NCBI RefSeq assembly: GCF_900537075.1
Contig: NZ_UNRA01000001.1
Span: forward strand, 1,326,191 to 1,390,190
Reading direction: 5' to 3'
Origin: Tropicibacter sp. Alg240-R139
GTDB taxonomy: Bacteria > Pseudomonadota > Alphaproteobacteria > Rhodobacterales > Rhodobacteraceae
DNA: 64,000 nt
A program made the translations under genes and the position numbers. The notes under the pieces are model-generated. The model ran no database searches. It was not told where the DNA came from and saw nothing but the letters and a program-made list of their open reading frames with translations. How positions within the stretch are numbered: position 1 is the first letter of the stretch; each line of letters opens with the position of its first letter. This document shows, one piece after another, positions 25,855 through 35,152 of this stretch.

Positions 25855-27225
25855 ATGAGTGAGTGGCAAAAACAGAACTGGCGCAGCAAACCGCGGGTTC
25901 AGATGCCCGATTATATCGACGGTGCGGCCCTGGCCGCAGTCGAGTCACAGCTTTCGAATTATCCCCCGCTGGTGTTTGCAGGAGAGGCCCGCACCTTGAA
26001 GCAACATCTTGGTGCTGCCGCGCGCGGCGAAGCCTTTCTGCTGCAGGGCGGCGATTGCGCCGAAAGCTTTGAGCAATTCAGCGCGGACGGAATTCGCGAT
26101 ACGTTCAAGGTTATGCTGCAGATGGCGATGGTGCTGACCTATGGCGCCAAGGTGCCGGTGGTCAAAGTGGGCCGCATGGCGGGTCAATTCGCCAAGCCGC
26201 GTTCAGCGCCAACTGAAGTGGTGGATGGTGTCGAGCTGCCCAGCTACCGCGGGGACATCATCAACGAGCTGGCATTCACGCCCGAAGCGCGCATTCCAGA
26301 TCCCAAGAAGATGCTGCAGGCCTACACGCAGGCAGCCGCAACCCTGAACCTTCTGCGCGCATTTTCGACCGGTGGTTACGCCGACATGAAACGTGTGCAT
26401 TCCTGGACCTTGGGCTTTACCGACGAACAAGAAGTGCAGAAGTATTCCGAGATCGCCAACCGCATCCAGGATTCCATCGACTTCATGGCAGCGGCCGGCA
26501 TCAACTCGGAAACGATGCACGAGTTTTCGACCGTCGAATTCTACACCAGCCACGAAAGCCTGCTGCTGGAATATGAAGAGGCGTTGACCCGCCTTGATTC
26601 GACCTCTGGCAACTGGCTGGCAGGGTCGGGTCACATGATCTGGATCGGCGACCGCACCCGTCAGCCCGACGGCGCGCATGTGGAATTCTGCAGCGGCGTA
26701 TTGAACCCAATCGGTTTGAAATGCGGCCCTACCACGACGGCCGAGGACCTCAAGGTTTTGATGGCCAAGCTGAACCCTGAAAACGAAGAGGGTCGTCTGA
26801 CCCTGATCGCGCGCTTTGGCGCAGGCAACGTGGGCGAACATCTGCCGCGTCTGGTCAATGCGGTCAAGGAAGAGGGTGCCAATGTGACATGGGTCTGCGA
26901 CCCGATGCATGGCAACACCATCAAATCCTCGACTGGCTACAAGACACGGCCCTTCGACTCGGTTTTGCGCGAGGTGCGCGATTTCTTTGGCGTTCATTCC
27001 GCCGAAAGAACCATCCCAGGTGGCGTGCATTTCGAGATGACCGGCCAGGACGTGACCGAATGCACAGGTGGGGTCCGCGCCGTAACCGACGAGGACCTGA
27101 GCGACCGCTATCACACGGCCTGTGACCCGCGTCTGAACGCCAGCCAGTCGCTGGAATTGGCGTTCCTGGTCGCCGAAGAGCTGTCGAAGCTGCGCAACGA
27201 CCGCGAGAAACGCGCCGCAAGCTGA
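25855..27225 (+). CDS. 3-deoxy-7-phosphoheptulonate synthase, class II
   Basis: First step of the shikimate pathway: phosphoenolpyruvate plus erythrose 4-phosphate. 456 residues, the plant/mycobacterial-type (class II) length. Key segments are LLQGGDCAESFEQF, GRMAGQFAKPRS, EFYTSHESLLLEYE, ARFGAGNVGEHLPRLV and WVCDPMHGNTIKSS, which carry metal and substrate residues. ATG 25855 follows GGAGATTAAAGCT. A hairpin terminator ends the gene and no aro neighbour is present. Confidence 0.96.
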   Translation: MSEWQKQNWRSKPRVQMPDYIDGAALAAVESQLSNYPPLVFAGEARTLKQHLGAAARGEAFLLQGGDCAESFEQFSADGIRDTFKVMLQMAMVLTYGAKVPVVKVGRMAGQFAKPRSAPTEVVDGVELPSYRGDIINELAFTPEARIPDPKKMLQAYTQAAATLNLLRAFSTGGYADMKRVHSWTLGFTDEQEVQKYSEIANRIQDSIDFMAAAGINSETMHEFSTVEFYTSHESLLLEYEEALTRLDSTSGNWLAGSGHMIWIGDRTRQPDGAHVEFCSGVLNPIGLKCGPTTTAEDLKVLMAKLNPENEEGRLTLIARFGAGNVGEHLPRLVNAVKEEGANVTWVCDPMHGNTIKSSTGYKTRPFDSVLREVRDFFGVHSAERTIPGGVHFEMTGQDVTECTGGVRAVTDEDLSDRYHTACDPRLNASQSLELAFLVAEELSKLRNDREKRAAS

Positions 27226-27251
27226 TTGATTTCAGCAAGCAAAATAAAAGA

Positions 27252-27282
27252 AAGGCGGGTCCAGATGACCCGCCTTTTTGAT
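27252..27282. terminator. Rho-independent terminator
   Basis: AAAGGCGGGTC and GACCCGCCTTT arms around a short loop, with a T-tract on the plus strand. It also lies 3' of the minus-strand PAS-protein gene, so it can serve both. Confidence 0.8.
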
Positions 27283-27294
27283 TCCCGGTCTCGA

Positions 27295-27912
27295 TTAATC
27301 CCGCGAGACGATCAGTTTCAGGTGCGGCGCGGCGTCAAACGCCGCTGACTCCTCGGCAAAGCCAGGAATATTTTTGGTCACTGCAGGTGGAATCGTGAGT
27401 TCGCCGTTCAGGTCACGCAAATGCGACCGGGTCACGTCAAAGCTGTGCGTGGCGCGTTTGCCCGCTTCCCCTTCAGCGACCACAACACCCAAGGCGCGGC
27501 TGGTGTCGCCAAAGTCGCTTTTCAGTGGCAACAGGATCATCCGTGCTTCAAGGGGGCTGAGCGAAAAGCGTCGCTCGGCGCTCAGGTCCAATTCGGCCAC
27601 GGCGGGTGTGTCGAACATATGCTCCAGAACGGCGCTAACTTCGGCCCGTGCTGCCCCCGTGAACAGGGCGGTCAAGGGCATGCCGCGCACTTCCATTCCC
27701 GTCAATTCGGTCAGATGCTGACCGGCCAGACGAAAACGGGCGACACCGGGGGCGATGCGTTCAAGAATAAAGGCGTAAGGCAGGATATTTTCCAAGCCCC
27801 GCGGATCAATCGCTGATCGCAAGGGGGCGTTCTCGTCGATGCGCAAAGCCGACCAATAAGCCTCGGCTTGACGGAGAGGAGACAGGCTGCGTCCGCTGCG
27901 AAACCGGTCCAT
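27295..27912 (-). CDS. PAS-domain protein (PAS_5/DUF1388 type)
   Basis: 205 residues from ATG 27912, which follows AAGGAGAAGGTGGTTTCG. The longer frame to 27984 lacks a clear ribosome site. The PAS_5 pattern is present (AYWSALRIDENAPLRSAIDP and GLENILPYAFILERIAPG, then FRLAGQHLTELTG). The C-terminal region is low in motifs. Members often regulate cell-surface or swimming behaviour, but no effector domain is visible here, so the output is unknown. Convergent with DAHP synthase across a shared terminator. Confidence 0.85.
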   Translation of the reverse strand: MDRFRSGRSLSPLRQAEAYWSALRIDENAPLRSAIDPRGLENILPYAFILERIAPGVARFRLAGQHLTELTGMEVRGMPLTALFTGAARAEVSAVLEHMFDTPAVAELDLSAERRFSLSPLEARMILLPLKSDFGDTSRALGVVVAEGEAGKRATHSFDVTRSHLRDLNGELTIPPAVTKNIPGFAEESAAFDAAPHLKLIVSRD

Positions 27913-28250
27913 CGAAACCACCTTCTCCTTTTTGCCACTTAACGTGTCACCGAAAAACCGCCGCATGCCTCTTGTCCTTGTCATGTGGTGCCGCTTTCAG
28001 GTGTTGGTCTAACACGCGGCACAACAGGTTACCCAAAAGTTAATCTGACATGCGTTGAGTCAATTTTGGAGCAAATCTTTAACGAATGGTTAACATCCGT
28101 AAAGTTGTTCTTAACTGGCGAGACATCGCCCTCATTTCGTAGTGTTACGCGCGGCAGTGCCAATCGGCGCCAATCGGCGGGGCTTGCCCTGACACCTGCT
28201 ATGGCATTAGGTGCCACCACCCGTTGGGACCGTTGCGAGGTAGAACACTT

Positions 28251-29141
28251 ATGATCAGATCAATGACTGGCTTTGCATCCGCACGCGGAGAACTGGGCCC
28301 CCATAGTTGGGCTTGGGAGTTGCGCAGCGTGAATTCCAAGGGATTGGATCTGCGCATTCGCGTTCCCGATTGGCTGGAAGGGTTGGAGGCTGCGCTGCGG
28401 GCCGATCTACCCAAGTCCGTCGCCCGAGGGAGCGTAACGGTGTCATTGCGAGTCAGCCGGGCCGAGGACACCGGCGGGTTGCAGCTGAATTCGGCAGTAT
28501 TGGACACCACTCTGTCTGCCTTATCCGAGATTGAAGATCTCGCGATGCAGCGCGGCGTCACTCTGGCGCCCTCCAAAGCATCTGATCTTTTGGCTTTGCG
28601 CGGCATGCTTGAGGTCAGCACCGGTGACGATGACCCCGCACCGCTTGTTGCGCAAATGAAGTCCGGATTTTCGGATCTGATCGCGGCATTTCTGCAAATG
28701 CGCAGCACTGAAGGCCAGGCGTTACATGGTATTCTTATGGGGCAGCTTTCCACGGTTGAGACTTTGACAATTCAGGCGGCTGATCTCGCCGAGGCGCGCA
28801 CCGCCCGAGTGGCGGATGCTTTAAAAATCAACCTGGCGCGTGTGCTGGACAACACGGATGGGGCCGATCCTGACCGAGTGGCCCAAGAATTAGCTTTGAT
28901 TGCAGTCAAAGCCGACGTAACCGAAGAAATTGACCGCCTCAAGGCCCATGTCACCGCCGCGCGCGAGCTGCTGGCGCAGGACGGGGCGGTGGGTCGCAAG
29001 TTGGATTTCCTGATGCAGGAATTCAACCGCGAAGCTAACACCCTCTGCTCAAAGGCCCAGAACACAGGTTTGACGGCTGTCGGGCTAGAGCTGAAAGCGG
29101 TCATCGACCAGATGCGCGAGCAAGTCCAAAATGTCGAATAA
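28251..29141 (+). CDS. YicC-family endoribonuclease-like protein
   Basis: 296 residues from ATG 28251. Starts [14 protein letters not shown], the family hallmark, and ends with the conserved [20 protein letters not shown] segment. YicC proteins have been implicated in RNA cleavage or stress survival. Its stop overlaps the start region of guanylate kinase by 10 bases, the usual yicC-gmk arrangement in alphaproteobacteria. Confidence 0.93.
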   Translation: MIRSMTGFASARGELGPHSWAWELRSVNSKGLDLRIRVPDWLEGLEAALRADLPKSVARGSVTVSLRVSRAEDTGGLQLNSAVLDTTLSALSEIEDLAMQRGVTLAPSKASDLLALRGMLEVSTGDDDPAPLVAQMKSGFSDLIAAFLQMRSTEGQALHGILMGQLSTVETLTIQAADLAEARTARVADALKINLARVLDNTDGADPDRVAQELALIAVKADVTEEIDRLKAHVTAARELLAQDGAVGRKLDFLMQEFNREANTLCSKAQNTGLTAVGLELKAVIDQMREQVQNVE

Positions 29142-29160
29142 CAAATCGAAAGAGAACGCC

Positions 29161-29802
29161 ATGACCGATCGCCGGGGCCTCTTAATCATTTTGTCGTCGC
29201 CTTCGGGGGCTGGCAAATCTACCTTGGCACGGCAGTTGATGGCCTGGGACGAGAGCCTCAAGTTCTCGGTTTCGGCCACCACGCGGTCTCCGCGCCCGGG
29301 CGAAGAACACGGGCGCGAGTACTTCTTTCAGACCGAAGATGAATTCAAGCAACAGGTCATGGATGGCGAGATGCTGGAGCACGCCCATGTGTTTGGCAAT
29401 TTTTATGGCTCGCCTGCTGGACCTGTGCGCGACACCATCGTGTCGGGGCAGGATGTGCTGTTTGATGTCGACTGGCAGGGTGAAATCCAGATCCGCAACT
29501 CGGACCTGGGCAAGCACGCGCTGTCGATCTTTATCCTGCCGCCCTCGATCCGCGAGCTGCGCCGCCGGTTGGAAACCCGCGCCCAGGACAGCGACGACGT
29601 GATCTCCAAGCGGATGCTCAAAAGTTGGGACGAGATCAGCCACTGGGGCTATTATGACTATGTCCTAATCAATGACGATCTGGACGAAACCGAAACCAAG
29701 CTGAAAACGATCATCGAAGCAGAACGCATGCGCCGCATCCAGCAACCTGCGCTGCAACGACACGTGCGCACCCTGCAAACTGAGTTTGAGGAGCAGTCAT
29801 GA
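29161..29802 (+). CDS. gmk: Guanylate kinase
   Basis: Converts GMP and ATP to GDP and ADP. 213 residues from ATG 29161. The P-loop [10 protein letters not shown] lies at 12-21. [11 protein letters not shown] and [12 protein letters not shown] follow, and the lid region carries [19 protein letters not shown] frame from 29131 exists, overlapping yicC, but the sequence before MTDRRG does not match family starts. It overlaps the next gene by 4 bases. Confidence 0.95.
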   Translation: MTDRRGLLIILSSPSGAGKSTLARQLMAWDESLKFSVSATTRSPRPGEEHGREYFFQTEDEFKQQVMDGEMLEHAHVFGNFYGSPAGPVRDTIVSGQDVLFDVDWQGEIQIRNSDLGKHALSIFILPPSIRELRRRLETRAQDSDDVISKRMLKSWDEISHWGYYDYVLINDDLDETETKLKTIIEAERMRRIQQPALQRHVRTLQTEFEEQS

Positions 29803-30323
29803 CCATTTACGCCTTGGGCGATCACGCGCCCGAAATCCACGAAGACACCTGGGTCGCCCCCGATGCCAACCTGATTGGCAAAGTCGTGATGGAGGCCGGT
29901 TCAAGTGTCTGGTTCGGCTCCACCATCCGGGCAGATCACGAGGAAATCCGCGTGGGCGAGGGCAGTAATGTGCAGGAGAACTGTGTCATGCACATCGACG
30001 CGGGTTTTCCGCTGAGCATCGGCAAGAACTGCACCATCGGCCACAAAGTTATGTTGCATGGGTGCACGATTGGCGACAACACACTGATCGGGATGGGCGC
30101 GACCATCCTGAACGGAGCCAAGATCGGCAAGAATTGCCTGATCGGGGCAGGGTCGTTGATCACAGAGAACAAGGAAATTCCCGACAACTCTCTTGTTATG
30201 GGGGCACCGGGCAAAGTGGTCCGCGAGATTGACGCGGCAAACGCGCAACGCATCACCATGAGCGCGCTGCACTATCAAGAGAACATGCGTGGGTTTCGCG
30301 ACACCCTGAAACCCGTGGGTTAA
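29799..30323 (+). CDS. Gamma-carbonic anhydrase family protein
   Basis: 174 residues of hexapeptide repeats (for example [21 protein letters not shown]) with the zinc-ligand histidines in [17 protein letters not shown] and GHKVMLHG. It closes with a C-terminal helix ([20 protein letters not shown]). The family includes Cam-type carbonic anhydrases and related PaaY/CaiE enzymes. Coupled to gmk by ATGA, a common pairing. Activity as a carbonic anhydrase is likely but not certain from sequence. Confidence 0.9.
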   Translation: MTIYALGDHAPEIHEDTWVAPDANLIGKVVMEAGSSVWFGSTIRADHEEIRVGEGSNVQENCVMHIDAGFPLSIGKNCTIGHKVMLHGCTIGDNTLIGMGATILNGAKIGKNCLIGAGSLITENKEIPDNSLVMGAPGKVVREIDAANAQRITMSALHYQENMRGFRDTLKPVG

Positions 30324-30396
30324 GAGGTGCAGCAGGCGCGCGCAGCATAGTTGTCACAGTTGAATTGCAAGATGCGCCCAAAACCCTAAAGTCGCT

Positions 30397-31455
30397 ATGA
30401 GTTTTATCATGTCCGATGATCTGATCCCTGACTTCGTCGAAGCGATCCCACTGCCAGCCGTGCTGGTCGATCAATCCGAACGGGTGATCGGTGCCAACGC
30501 CGTTGCGCGCACCATGTTTGGTAAAAACATCGTTGGGCGTCACTTTGCAACGTTGTTGCGCCAACCCCAGATCATCGAAGCCATCGAAAAGAGCCTGGGC
30601 ACCAAAGACCCGGCCGAAACGAGGTTTCTGTCCAATGATGGGGCTCAAGATACGACATTCATCGTGAACTGCCGCTATGTACGCGGTGTCGGGGCCGTAC
30701 AGGGTGGGGCGGTCGTGGTTAGTTTTACGGACGTCACACATCTGGAACAGGCCAATCAGATGCGTCGCGATTTTGTTGCGAATGTCAGCCACGAGCTGCG
30801 CACGCCTTTGACTGCGCTGATGGGGTTCATCGAAACCCTGCGTGGCCCAGCCCGGAATGATGCTGGGGCGAGAGAGCGGTTTCTGGAGATCATGGAAGGT
30901 GAAGCCAATCGGATGAACCGGCTGGTGGGCGATCTGCTATCCTTGAACCGGGTCGAAAGTGAAGAGCGTGTGCGCCCGAAGGAAGAGTTGGATCTGACGG
31001 CTCAAATCACCTCTACCATTCATTCCATTCGGCCGCTGGCCCAAGACGCAGGCGTAAGGCTGAACCTAGACGCACCAGACCACCCCGTTACGACGATGGG
31101 GGATCCCGATCAACTGCAGCAGGTGTTCACCAACCTGATCGAAAATGCGATCAAATACGGTGGCAGCGGCGGGCGCGTTGATATCAAACTTATCGAGATG
31201 GAGCGCGACGTGGCCGTGCGCGGGCCATCCGTCCGGGTGCAGGTCATCGACCATGGGCCGGGAATCGACGCTGTACACTTGCCACGCCTGACAGAACGGT
31301 TCTATCGCGCCGACAGCCACCGCTCGCGCGAGTTGGGCGGAACGGGGCTGGGCCTTGCCATCGTCAAACACATCGTCAATCGCCATCGTGGGCGGATGCG
31401 GGTGGAAAGCGAACTGGGGCAGGGGACGACTTTTACGGTCATTCTGCCTAGATAA
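30397..31455 (+). CDS. phoR: Phosphate-regulon sensor histidine kinase PhoR (soluble form)
   Basis: 352 residues. A PAS domain at about 8-112 is followed by HisKA with FVANVSHELRTPLTAL and the HATPase_c domain with TNLIENAIKYG (N box), DHGPGID (G1) and GGTGLGLAIVKH (G2). There is no hydrophobic N-terminal segment, unlike E. coli PhoR, so this kinase should be cytosolic and must get its signal through PhoU, PstB or the PAS domain. It starts the phoR-(ICL-like)-pstSCAB-phoU-phoB locus. Confidence 0.92.
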   Translation: MSFIMSDDLIPDFVEAIPLPAVLVDQSERVIGANAVARTMFGKNIVGRHFATLLRQPQIIEAIEKSLGTKDPAETRFLSNDGAQDTTFIVNCRYVRGVGAVQGGAVVVSFTDVTHLEQANQMRRDFVANVSHELRTPLTALMGFIETLRGPARNDAGARERFLEIMEGEANRMNRLVGDLLSLNRVESEERVRPKEELDLTAQITSTIHSIRPLAQDAGVRLNLDAPDHPVTTMGDPDQLQQVFTNLIENAIKYGGSGGRVDIKLIEMERDVAVRGPSVRVQVIDHGPGIDAVHLPRLTERFYRADSHRSRELGGTGLGLAIVKHIVNRHRGRMRVESELGQGTTFTVILPR

Positions 31456-31520
31456 GAACGTTGCCATTTTGTTCCCGCTCACTCAAACTCCAGCCATTGG
31501 GTTTCGAGTGAGGGTGAGAG

Positions 31521-32360
31521 ATGGACACACAGCAGAAGTTTCAGACGTTCAGAACATTGCATGATGGCCCTGGCGCCTTTGTCGTTGCCAACGCTTGGGA
31601 TGGTGGCACGTCACGGCTGTTGACGGCCATCGGGTTTCCCGCACTTGCGACGACCAGTGCAGGCTATGCATTCTCTCGCGGGCGCGTCGATGGTGTTTGC
31701 GGATTGAGTCGGGCCGAGGTGCTCGACAATGCCCGCGAGATCGTCGAGGCAACAGACTTACCCGTCACCGCCGATCTGGAGGACGGATTTGGTAGCAGCC
31801 CCGAGGCTTGCGCCGAAACTATTCGGCAATCGGCAAAGATCGGATTGGTTGGCGGATCTATCGAAGACGCCACCGGCGATGCCAATGCGCCAATCTTTGA
31901 ATTTGAACAGGCCGTCGACCGGGTTCGCGCAGCGGCAGAGGCGTCTAAGGGCCTGCCATTCCTGCTCACGGCACGGGCCGAGAACCATTTGTGGGACCGG
32001 ACGGACCTGGACGACACGGTCCGACGGCTGCAGGCCTTTGCCCAAGCCGGTGCCGATGTTCTCTATGCGCCTGGTCTGTCGGACTTGGATGCGATCCGGA
32101 CCGTTTGTAACGAAGTGGACCGGCCCGTTAACGTGGTCATGGGTTTGCGGCCTCCGACATTTACAATTCAGGAACTGGCCGCGGTAGGGGTGCGGCGGGT
32201 CAGCGTCGGAGGGTCTTTTGCGCGCGCGGCTTTGGGTGCAATCAACCGTGCAGGGCGCGAAGTTATTGAAAATGGAACGTTTTCTTATGCCGACTCCGCC
32301 TTACCAGGACGTGAAATCGCCGAGATGATGTCATCAGACCGTCAGGACAATAGAAGCTGA
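31521..32360 (+). CDS. Isocitrate lyase/phosphoenolpyruvate mutase family enzyme
   Basis: 279 residues, TIM-barrel ICL/PEPM superfamily. The family signatures ALATTSAGYAFSRGR, VTADLEDGFG (metal-site acids) and GGSIEDATGD are present. The KKCGH loop of true isocitrate lyase and the EDK loop of PEP mutase are absent, so it is likely a lyase or oxaloacetate-decarboxylase-like enzyme. It lies between phoR and the Pho box of pstS, 65 bases after phoR. Its substrate is unknown. Confidence 0.88.
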   Translation: MDTQQKFQTFRTLHDGPGAFVVANAWDGGTSRLLTAIGFPALATTSAGYAFSRGRVDGVCGLSRAEVLDNAREIVEATDLPVTADLEDGFGSSPEACAETIRQSAKIGLVGGSIEDATGDANAPIFEFEQAVDRVRAAAEASKGLPFLLTARAENHLWDRTDLDDTVRRLQAFAQAGADVLYAPGLSDLDAIRTVCNEVDRPVNVVMGLRPPTFTIQELAAVGVRRVSVGGSFARAALGAINRAGREVIENGTFSYADSALPGREIAEMMSSDRQDNRS

Positions 32361-32402
32361 CTATTGTTCTGCACCGCAGAAAAATGCGACGTACAACAGC
32401 CA

Positions 32403-32435
32403 TTGTCATATGGCTGTTACATAGCTGTCACAAAA
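32403..32435 (+). promoter_or_regulatory. Pho box of three 11-bp repeats before pstS
   Basis: TTGTCATATGG, CTGTTACATAG and CTGTCACAAAA start at 32403, 32414 and 32425, each beginning with a 7-base core close to CTGTCAT and spaced 11 bases apart, as in PhoB sites. It lies about 80-113 bases before pstS. Confidence 0.75.
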
Positions 32436-32515
32436 GCCTCACCAAAGCGGCCTACGAGTCGCGGCAAGATCATCATGGGGGTGATCAAACCACATACACT
32501 CTCAAGGAGACTGAG

Positions 32516-33571
32516 ATGTCCTTTGTTAAAATGACGGCTTCCGCCCTGACCATCGCTGCCGTTTCGGCAACCACCGCCGCAGCGCGTGACCAGGTTCAGG
32601 TTGCAGGTTCGTCGACTGTTCTGCCCTACGCCTCGATCGTGGCCGAAGCTTTTGGCGAAAACTTCGACTTTCCGACACCCGTTGTTGAATCGGGCGGCTC
32701 CTCGGCCGGTTTGAAGCGTTTCTGCGAGGGTGTTGGCGAAAACACCATCGACGTTGCCAACGCCTCGCGCGCCATCAAGGAAAAAGAAGTCAAGAAATGC
32801 GCCGAAAACGGCGTGACGGACATCATCGAAGTTCGCATCGGTTATGACGGCATCGTATTCGCGTCTGACATCAACGCAAACTCGTTCGAATACACACCGA
32901 CCGACTGGTTCCTGGCTCTGTCGGACAAAGTCATGGTCGACGGCAAACTGGTCGACAACCCGAACCAGACTTGGGCCGACGTAAATGCGAACTTCCCTGC
33001 CGTAGACATTCAAGCCTTCGTTCCGGGCACCAAGCACGGCACCCGCGAAGTGTTCGAAGACAAAGTGATCCTGGCAGGTTGCGAAACCACCGGCGCATTC
33101 GAGCACCTGCTGGCCAACGCGAGCGGTGACACCGACAAAGCCAAGAAGAAAGCCGCCGAAAAAGCCTGTATCGCTCTGCGTACAGATGGCAAGTCGGTCG
33201 ACATCGACGGTGACTACACCGAGACTTTGGCCCGCATCGAAAGCAACAAGGACGGCGTCGGCGTCTTTGGTCTGGCATTCTACGAGAACAACACCGACAA
33301 GCTGCAAGTTGCGACCATGTCGGGCATCGTTCCTTCGACTGAATCGATTGCAACCGGCGAATACCCCGTCTCGCGTCCGCTGTTCTTCTACGTCAAGAAA
33401 GCCCACATCGGCGTGATCCCCGGCCTGAAAGAATTCGCCGAGTTCTTCGTCGCTGACGAAATCGCTGGTCCCGATGGCCCGCTGGCTGAATACGGTCTGG
33501 TTGCTGATCCCGAGTTGGAAGACACCCAAAACGCCGTTGCTGACGAAGCGACCCTGGGCGGCAACTCGTAA
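32516..33571 (+). CDS. pstS: Phosphate ABC transporter solute-binding protein PstS
   Basis: Captures phosphate in the periplasm for PstCAB. 351 residues from ATG 32516, which follows AAGGAGACTGAG. The signal peptide is MSFVKMTASALTIAAVSATT then AAAR, and the mature protein opens DQVQVAGSSTVLPY. Phosphate-contact motifs are GGSSAGLKRFC and a Ser/Arg/Asp set including GTKHGTRE. A Pho box lies upstream and a hairpin lies between it and pstC. Confidence 0.95.
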   Translation: MSFVKMTASALTIAAVSATTAAARDQVQVAGSSTVLPYASIVAEAFGENFDFPTPVVESGGSSAGLKRFCEGVGENTIDVANASRAIKEKEVKKCAENGVTDIIEVRIGYDGIVFASDINANSFEYTPTDWFLALSDKVMVDGKLVDNPNQTWADVNANFPAVDIQAFVPGTKHGTREVFEDKVILAGCETTGAFEHLLANASGDTDKAKKKAAEKACIALRTDGKSVDIDGDYTETLARIESNKDGVGVFGLAFYENNTDKLQVATMSGIVPSTESIATGEYPVSRPLFFYVKKAHIGVIPGLKEFAEFFVADEIAGPDGPLAEYGLVADPELEDTQNAVADEATLGGNS

Positions 33572-33595
33572 GCCCCCGCGCGTTTGAACAAACCG

Positions 33596-33626
33596 GGCCA
33601 GGGCAGTGTTTGACACTGCCCTGGCC
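33596..33626 (+). terminator. Hairpin between pstS and pstC
   Basis: GGCCAGGGCAGTGT pairs with ACACTGCCCTGGCC (14-base arms, TTG loop), followed by TTTGTC only. It probably stabilises pstS mRNA and lowers read-through to pstC without ending transcription. Confidence 0.65.
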
Positions 33627-33679
33627 TTTGTCACCTTGAACCCCCTCTCTTCGACCGCGATCTGCGACTGGAGTATAAG

Positions 33680-35152
33680 ATGCCGACCCTTTGGCTCGTC
33701 ATAGCGTTGCTGGCCTTGTCTGCCCTTGGATTTGTCCTGGGACGCCAACGCGCTATGCAATCCGCTGGTGGCGACACCCGTGCGCTGCACTCTCTTCCCA
33801 TATATTATGGCCTGAACGTCGGTCTGACGGCATTGTTGCCGGCACTGGCTGTTCTATTGGTCTGGCTCTTTGCGCAGCCGATGTTCATCGAAAATCAGAT
33901 CTCGGATATGATCCCAGCGGAACTGATCCCCGAGAATTCGACCCGTGATCTGGTCATGTCGGACGTGCGCCGGGTGGCGGCCGGTCTGGACCTCGCGGTC
34001 GAGCAGGGGGCGCTGACAGAAACCGCTGCCGCCAACTTGCGCGCTGAACTGACGGATGTACGCGCCCGCTTGGGCGAGATTGGCGTGGCCTTGGGGTCAG
34101 ACGTGCGGCCCGAGGTTCTGGATGCCGCACAGGAATACCGCAAGATGACGGCAACCGGGAACACGGTGATGACCATCGTTGTGGCGCTTCTCGCGCTTGG
34201 TGGTCTGGCCGTGTCTTACGCCCGCACACACAAGGATTATCGCGCCCGCAACGTGGTCGAACAAGGTGTTCTGGCACTGCTGATCCTGGCCGCGTCGCTG
34301 GCGATCCTGACCACCGTTGGCATCGTTTTGTCGATGCTGTTCGAGACCATGAACTTCTTCAGCCTGCACCAGTGGGTCGACTTCTTCTTTGGCACCACCT
34401 GGGCTCCGAATTTTCGCGGCGACAGTGAACTTTCGATCCTGCCGCTTCTCTGGGGTACGCTTTACATCTCTTTCATCGCCCTCCTTGTGGCCGTGCCGGT
34501 TGGCCTGTTTGCTGCGATCTATTTGTCGGAATACGCGTCAAATACGACCCGCAGCATTGCCAAACCACTGCTGGAGATTCTTGCTGGTATCCCAACCATC
34601 GTTTACGGCCTGTTCGCTCTGCTGACCGTTGGCCCGCTGTTGGCCGGCATGTTCGCCAAAGGCGGTCTGCTGGGCGTTGAATGGATGGCAGGTGCAACGT
34701 CGGTTCTGACGGCGGGTGTGGTGATGGGCATCATGTTGATCCCTTTTGTCAGCTCGCTAAGCGATGACATCATCAATGCGGTGCCTCAGACAATGCGCGA
34801 CGGCTCTTTGGGACTGGGGGCAACGCGCTCGGAAACCGTGCGCCAGGTCGTTTTGCCTGCCGCGTTACCGGGCATCGTGGGAGCGGTTTTGCTGGCAGCC
34901 TCACGGGCCATTGGTGAGACAATGATCGTTGTAATGGGGGCGGGCGCCATCGCCAAATTCTCGCTCAACCCGCTGGAATCGATGACGACGATCACCACCC
35001 GAATCGTCAGTCAATTGACCGGGGACACCGACTTTGCCAGCCCTGAAACTCTTGTTGCCTTCGCTCTGGGTCTTACTCTCTTTGTCCTGACCCTGGGGCT
35101 GAACGTTCTGGCGCTCTATATTGTGCGCAAATATCGGGAACAATACGAATGA
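33680..35152 (+). CDS. pstC: Phosphate ABC transporter permease PstC
   Basis: 490 residues. The core binding-protein-dependent permease domain is in the C-terminal half (LWGTLYISFIALLVAVPVGL; ASRAIGETMIVVMGAG). It is preceded by about 250 residues with three extra hydrophobic segments and a soluble part (LIPENSTRDLV and following helical stretch). This long N-terminus is characteristic of alphaproteobacterial PstC. The ATG follows GACTGGAGTATAAG. Coupled to pstA by ATGA. Confidence 0.95.
   Translation: MPTLWLVIALLALSALGFVLGRQRAMQSAGGDTRALHSLPIYYGLNVGLTALLPALAVLLVWLFAQPMFIENQISDMIPAELIPENSTRDLVMSDVRRVAAGLDLAVEQGALTETAAANLRAELTDVRARLGEIGVALGSDVRPEVLDAAQEYRKMTATGNTVMTIVVALLALGGLAVSYARTHKDYRARNVVEQGVLALLILAASLAILTTVGIVLSMLFETMNFFSLHQWVDFFFGTTWAPNFRGDSELSILPLLWGTLYISFIALLVAVPVGLFAAIYLSEYASNTTRSIAKPLLEILAGIPTIVYGLFALLTVGPLLAGMFAKGGLLGVEWMAGATSVLTAGVVMGIMLIPFVSSLSDDIINAVPQTMRDGSLGLGATRSETVRQVVLPAALPGIVGAVLLAASRAIGETMIVVMGAGAIAKFSLNPLESMTTITTRIVSQLTGDTDFASPETLVAFALGLTLFVLTLGLNVLALYIVRKYREQYE

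Noticed and set aside
26203-27114. Minus-strand frame of 303 codons inside DAHP synthase
   Set aside because: DAHP synthase covers the region with all family motifs; the antisense frame is a shadow.
30350-30372. A second Pho box before phoR
   Set aside because: TTGTCAC is followed by only a poor match at the right spacing, so the site is too weak to call.
32417-33790. Minus-strand frame of 457 codons opposite pstS
   Set aside because: It lies antisense to pstS with its Pho box and signal peptide. Its translation shows no domain.
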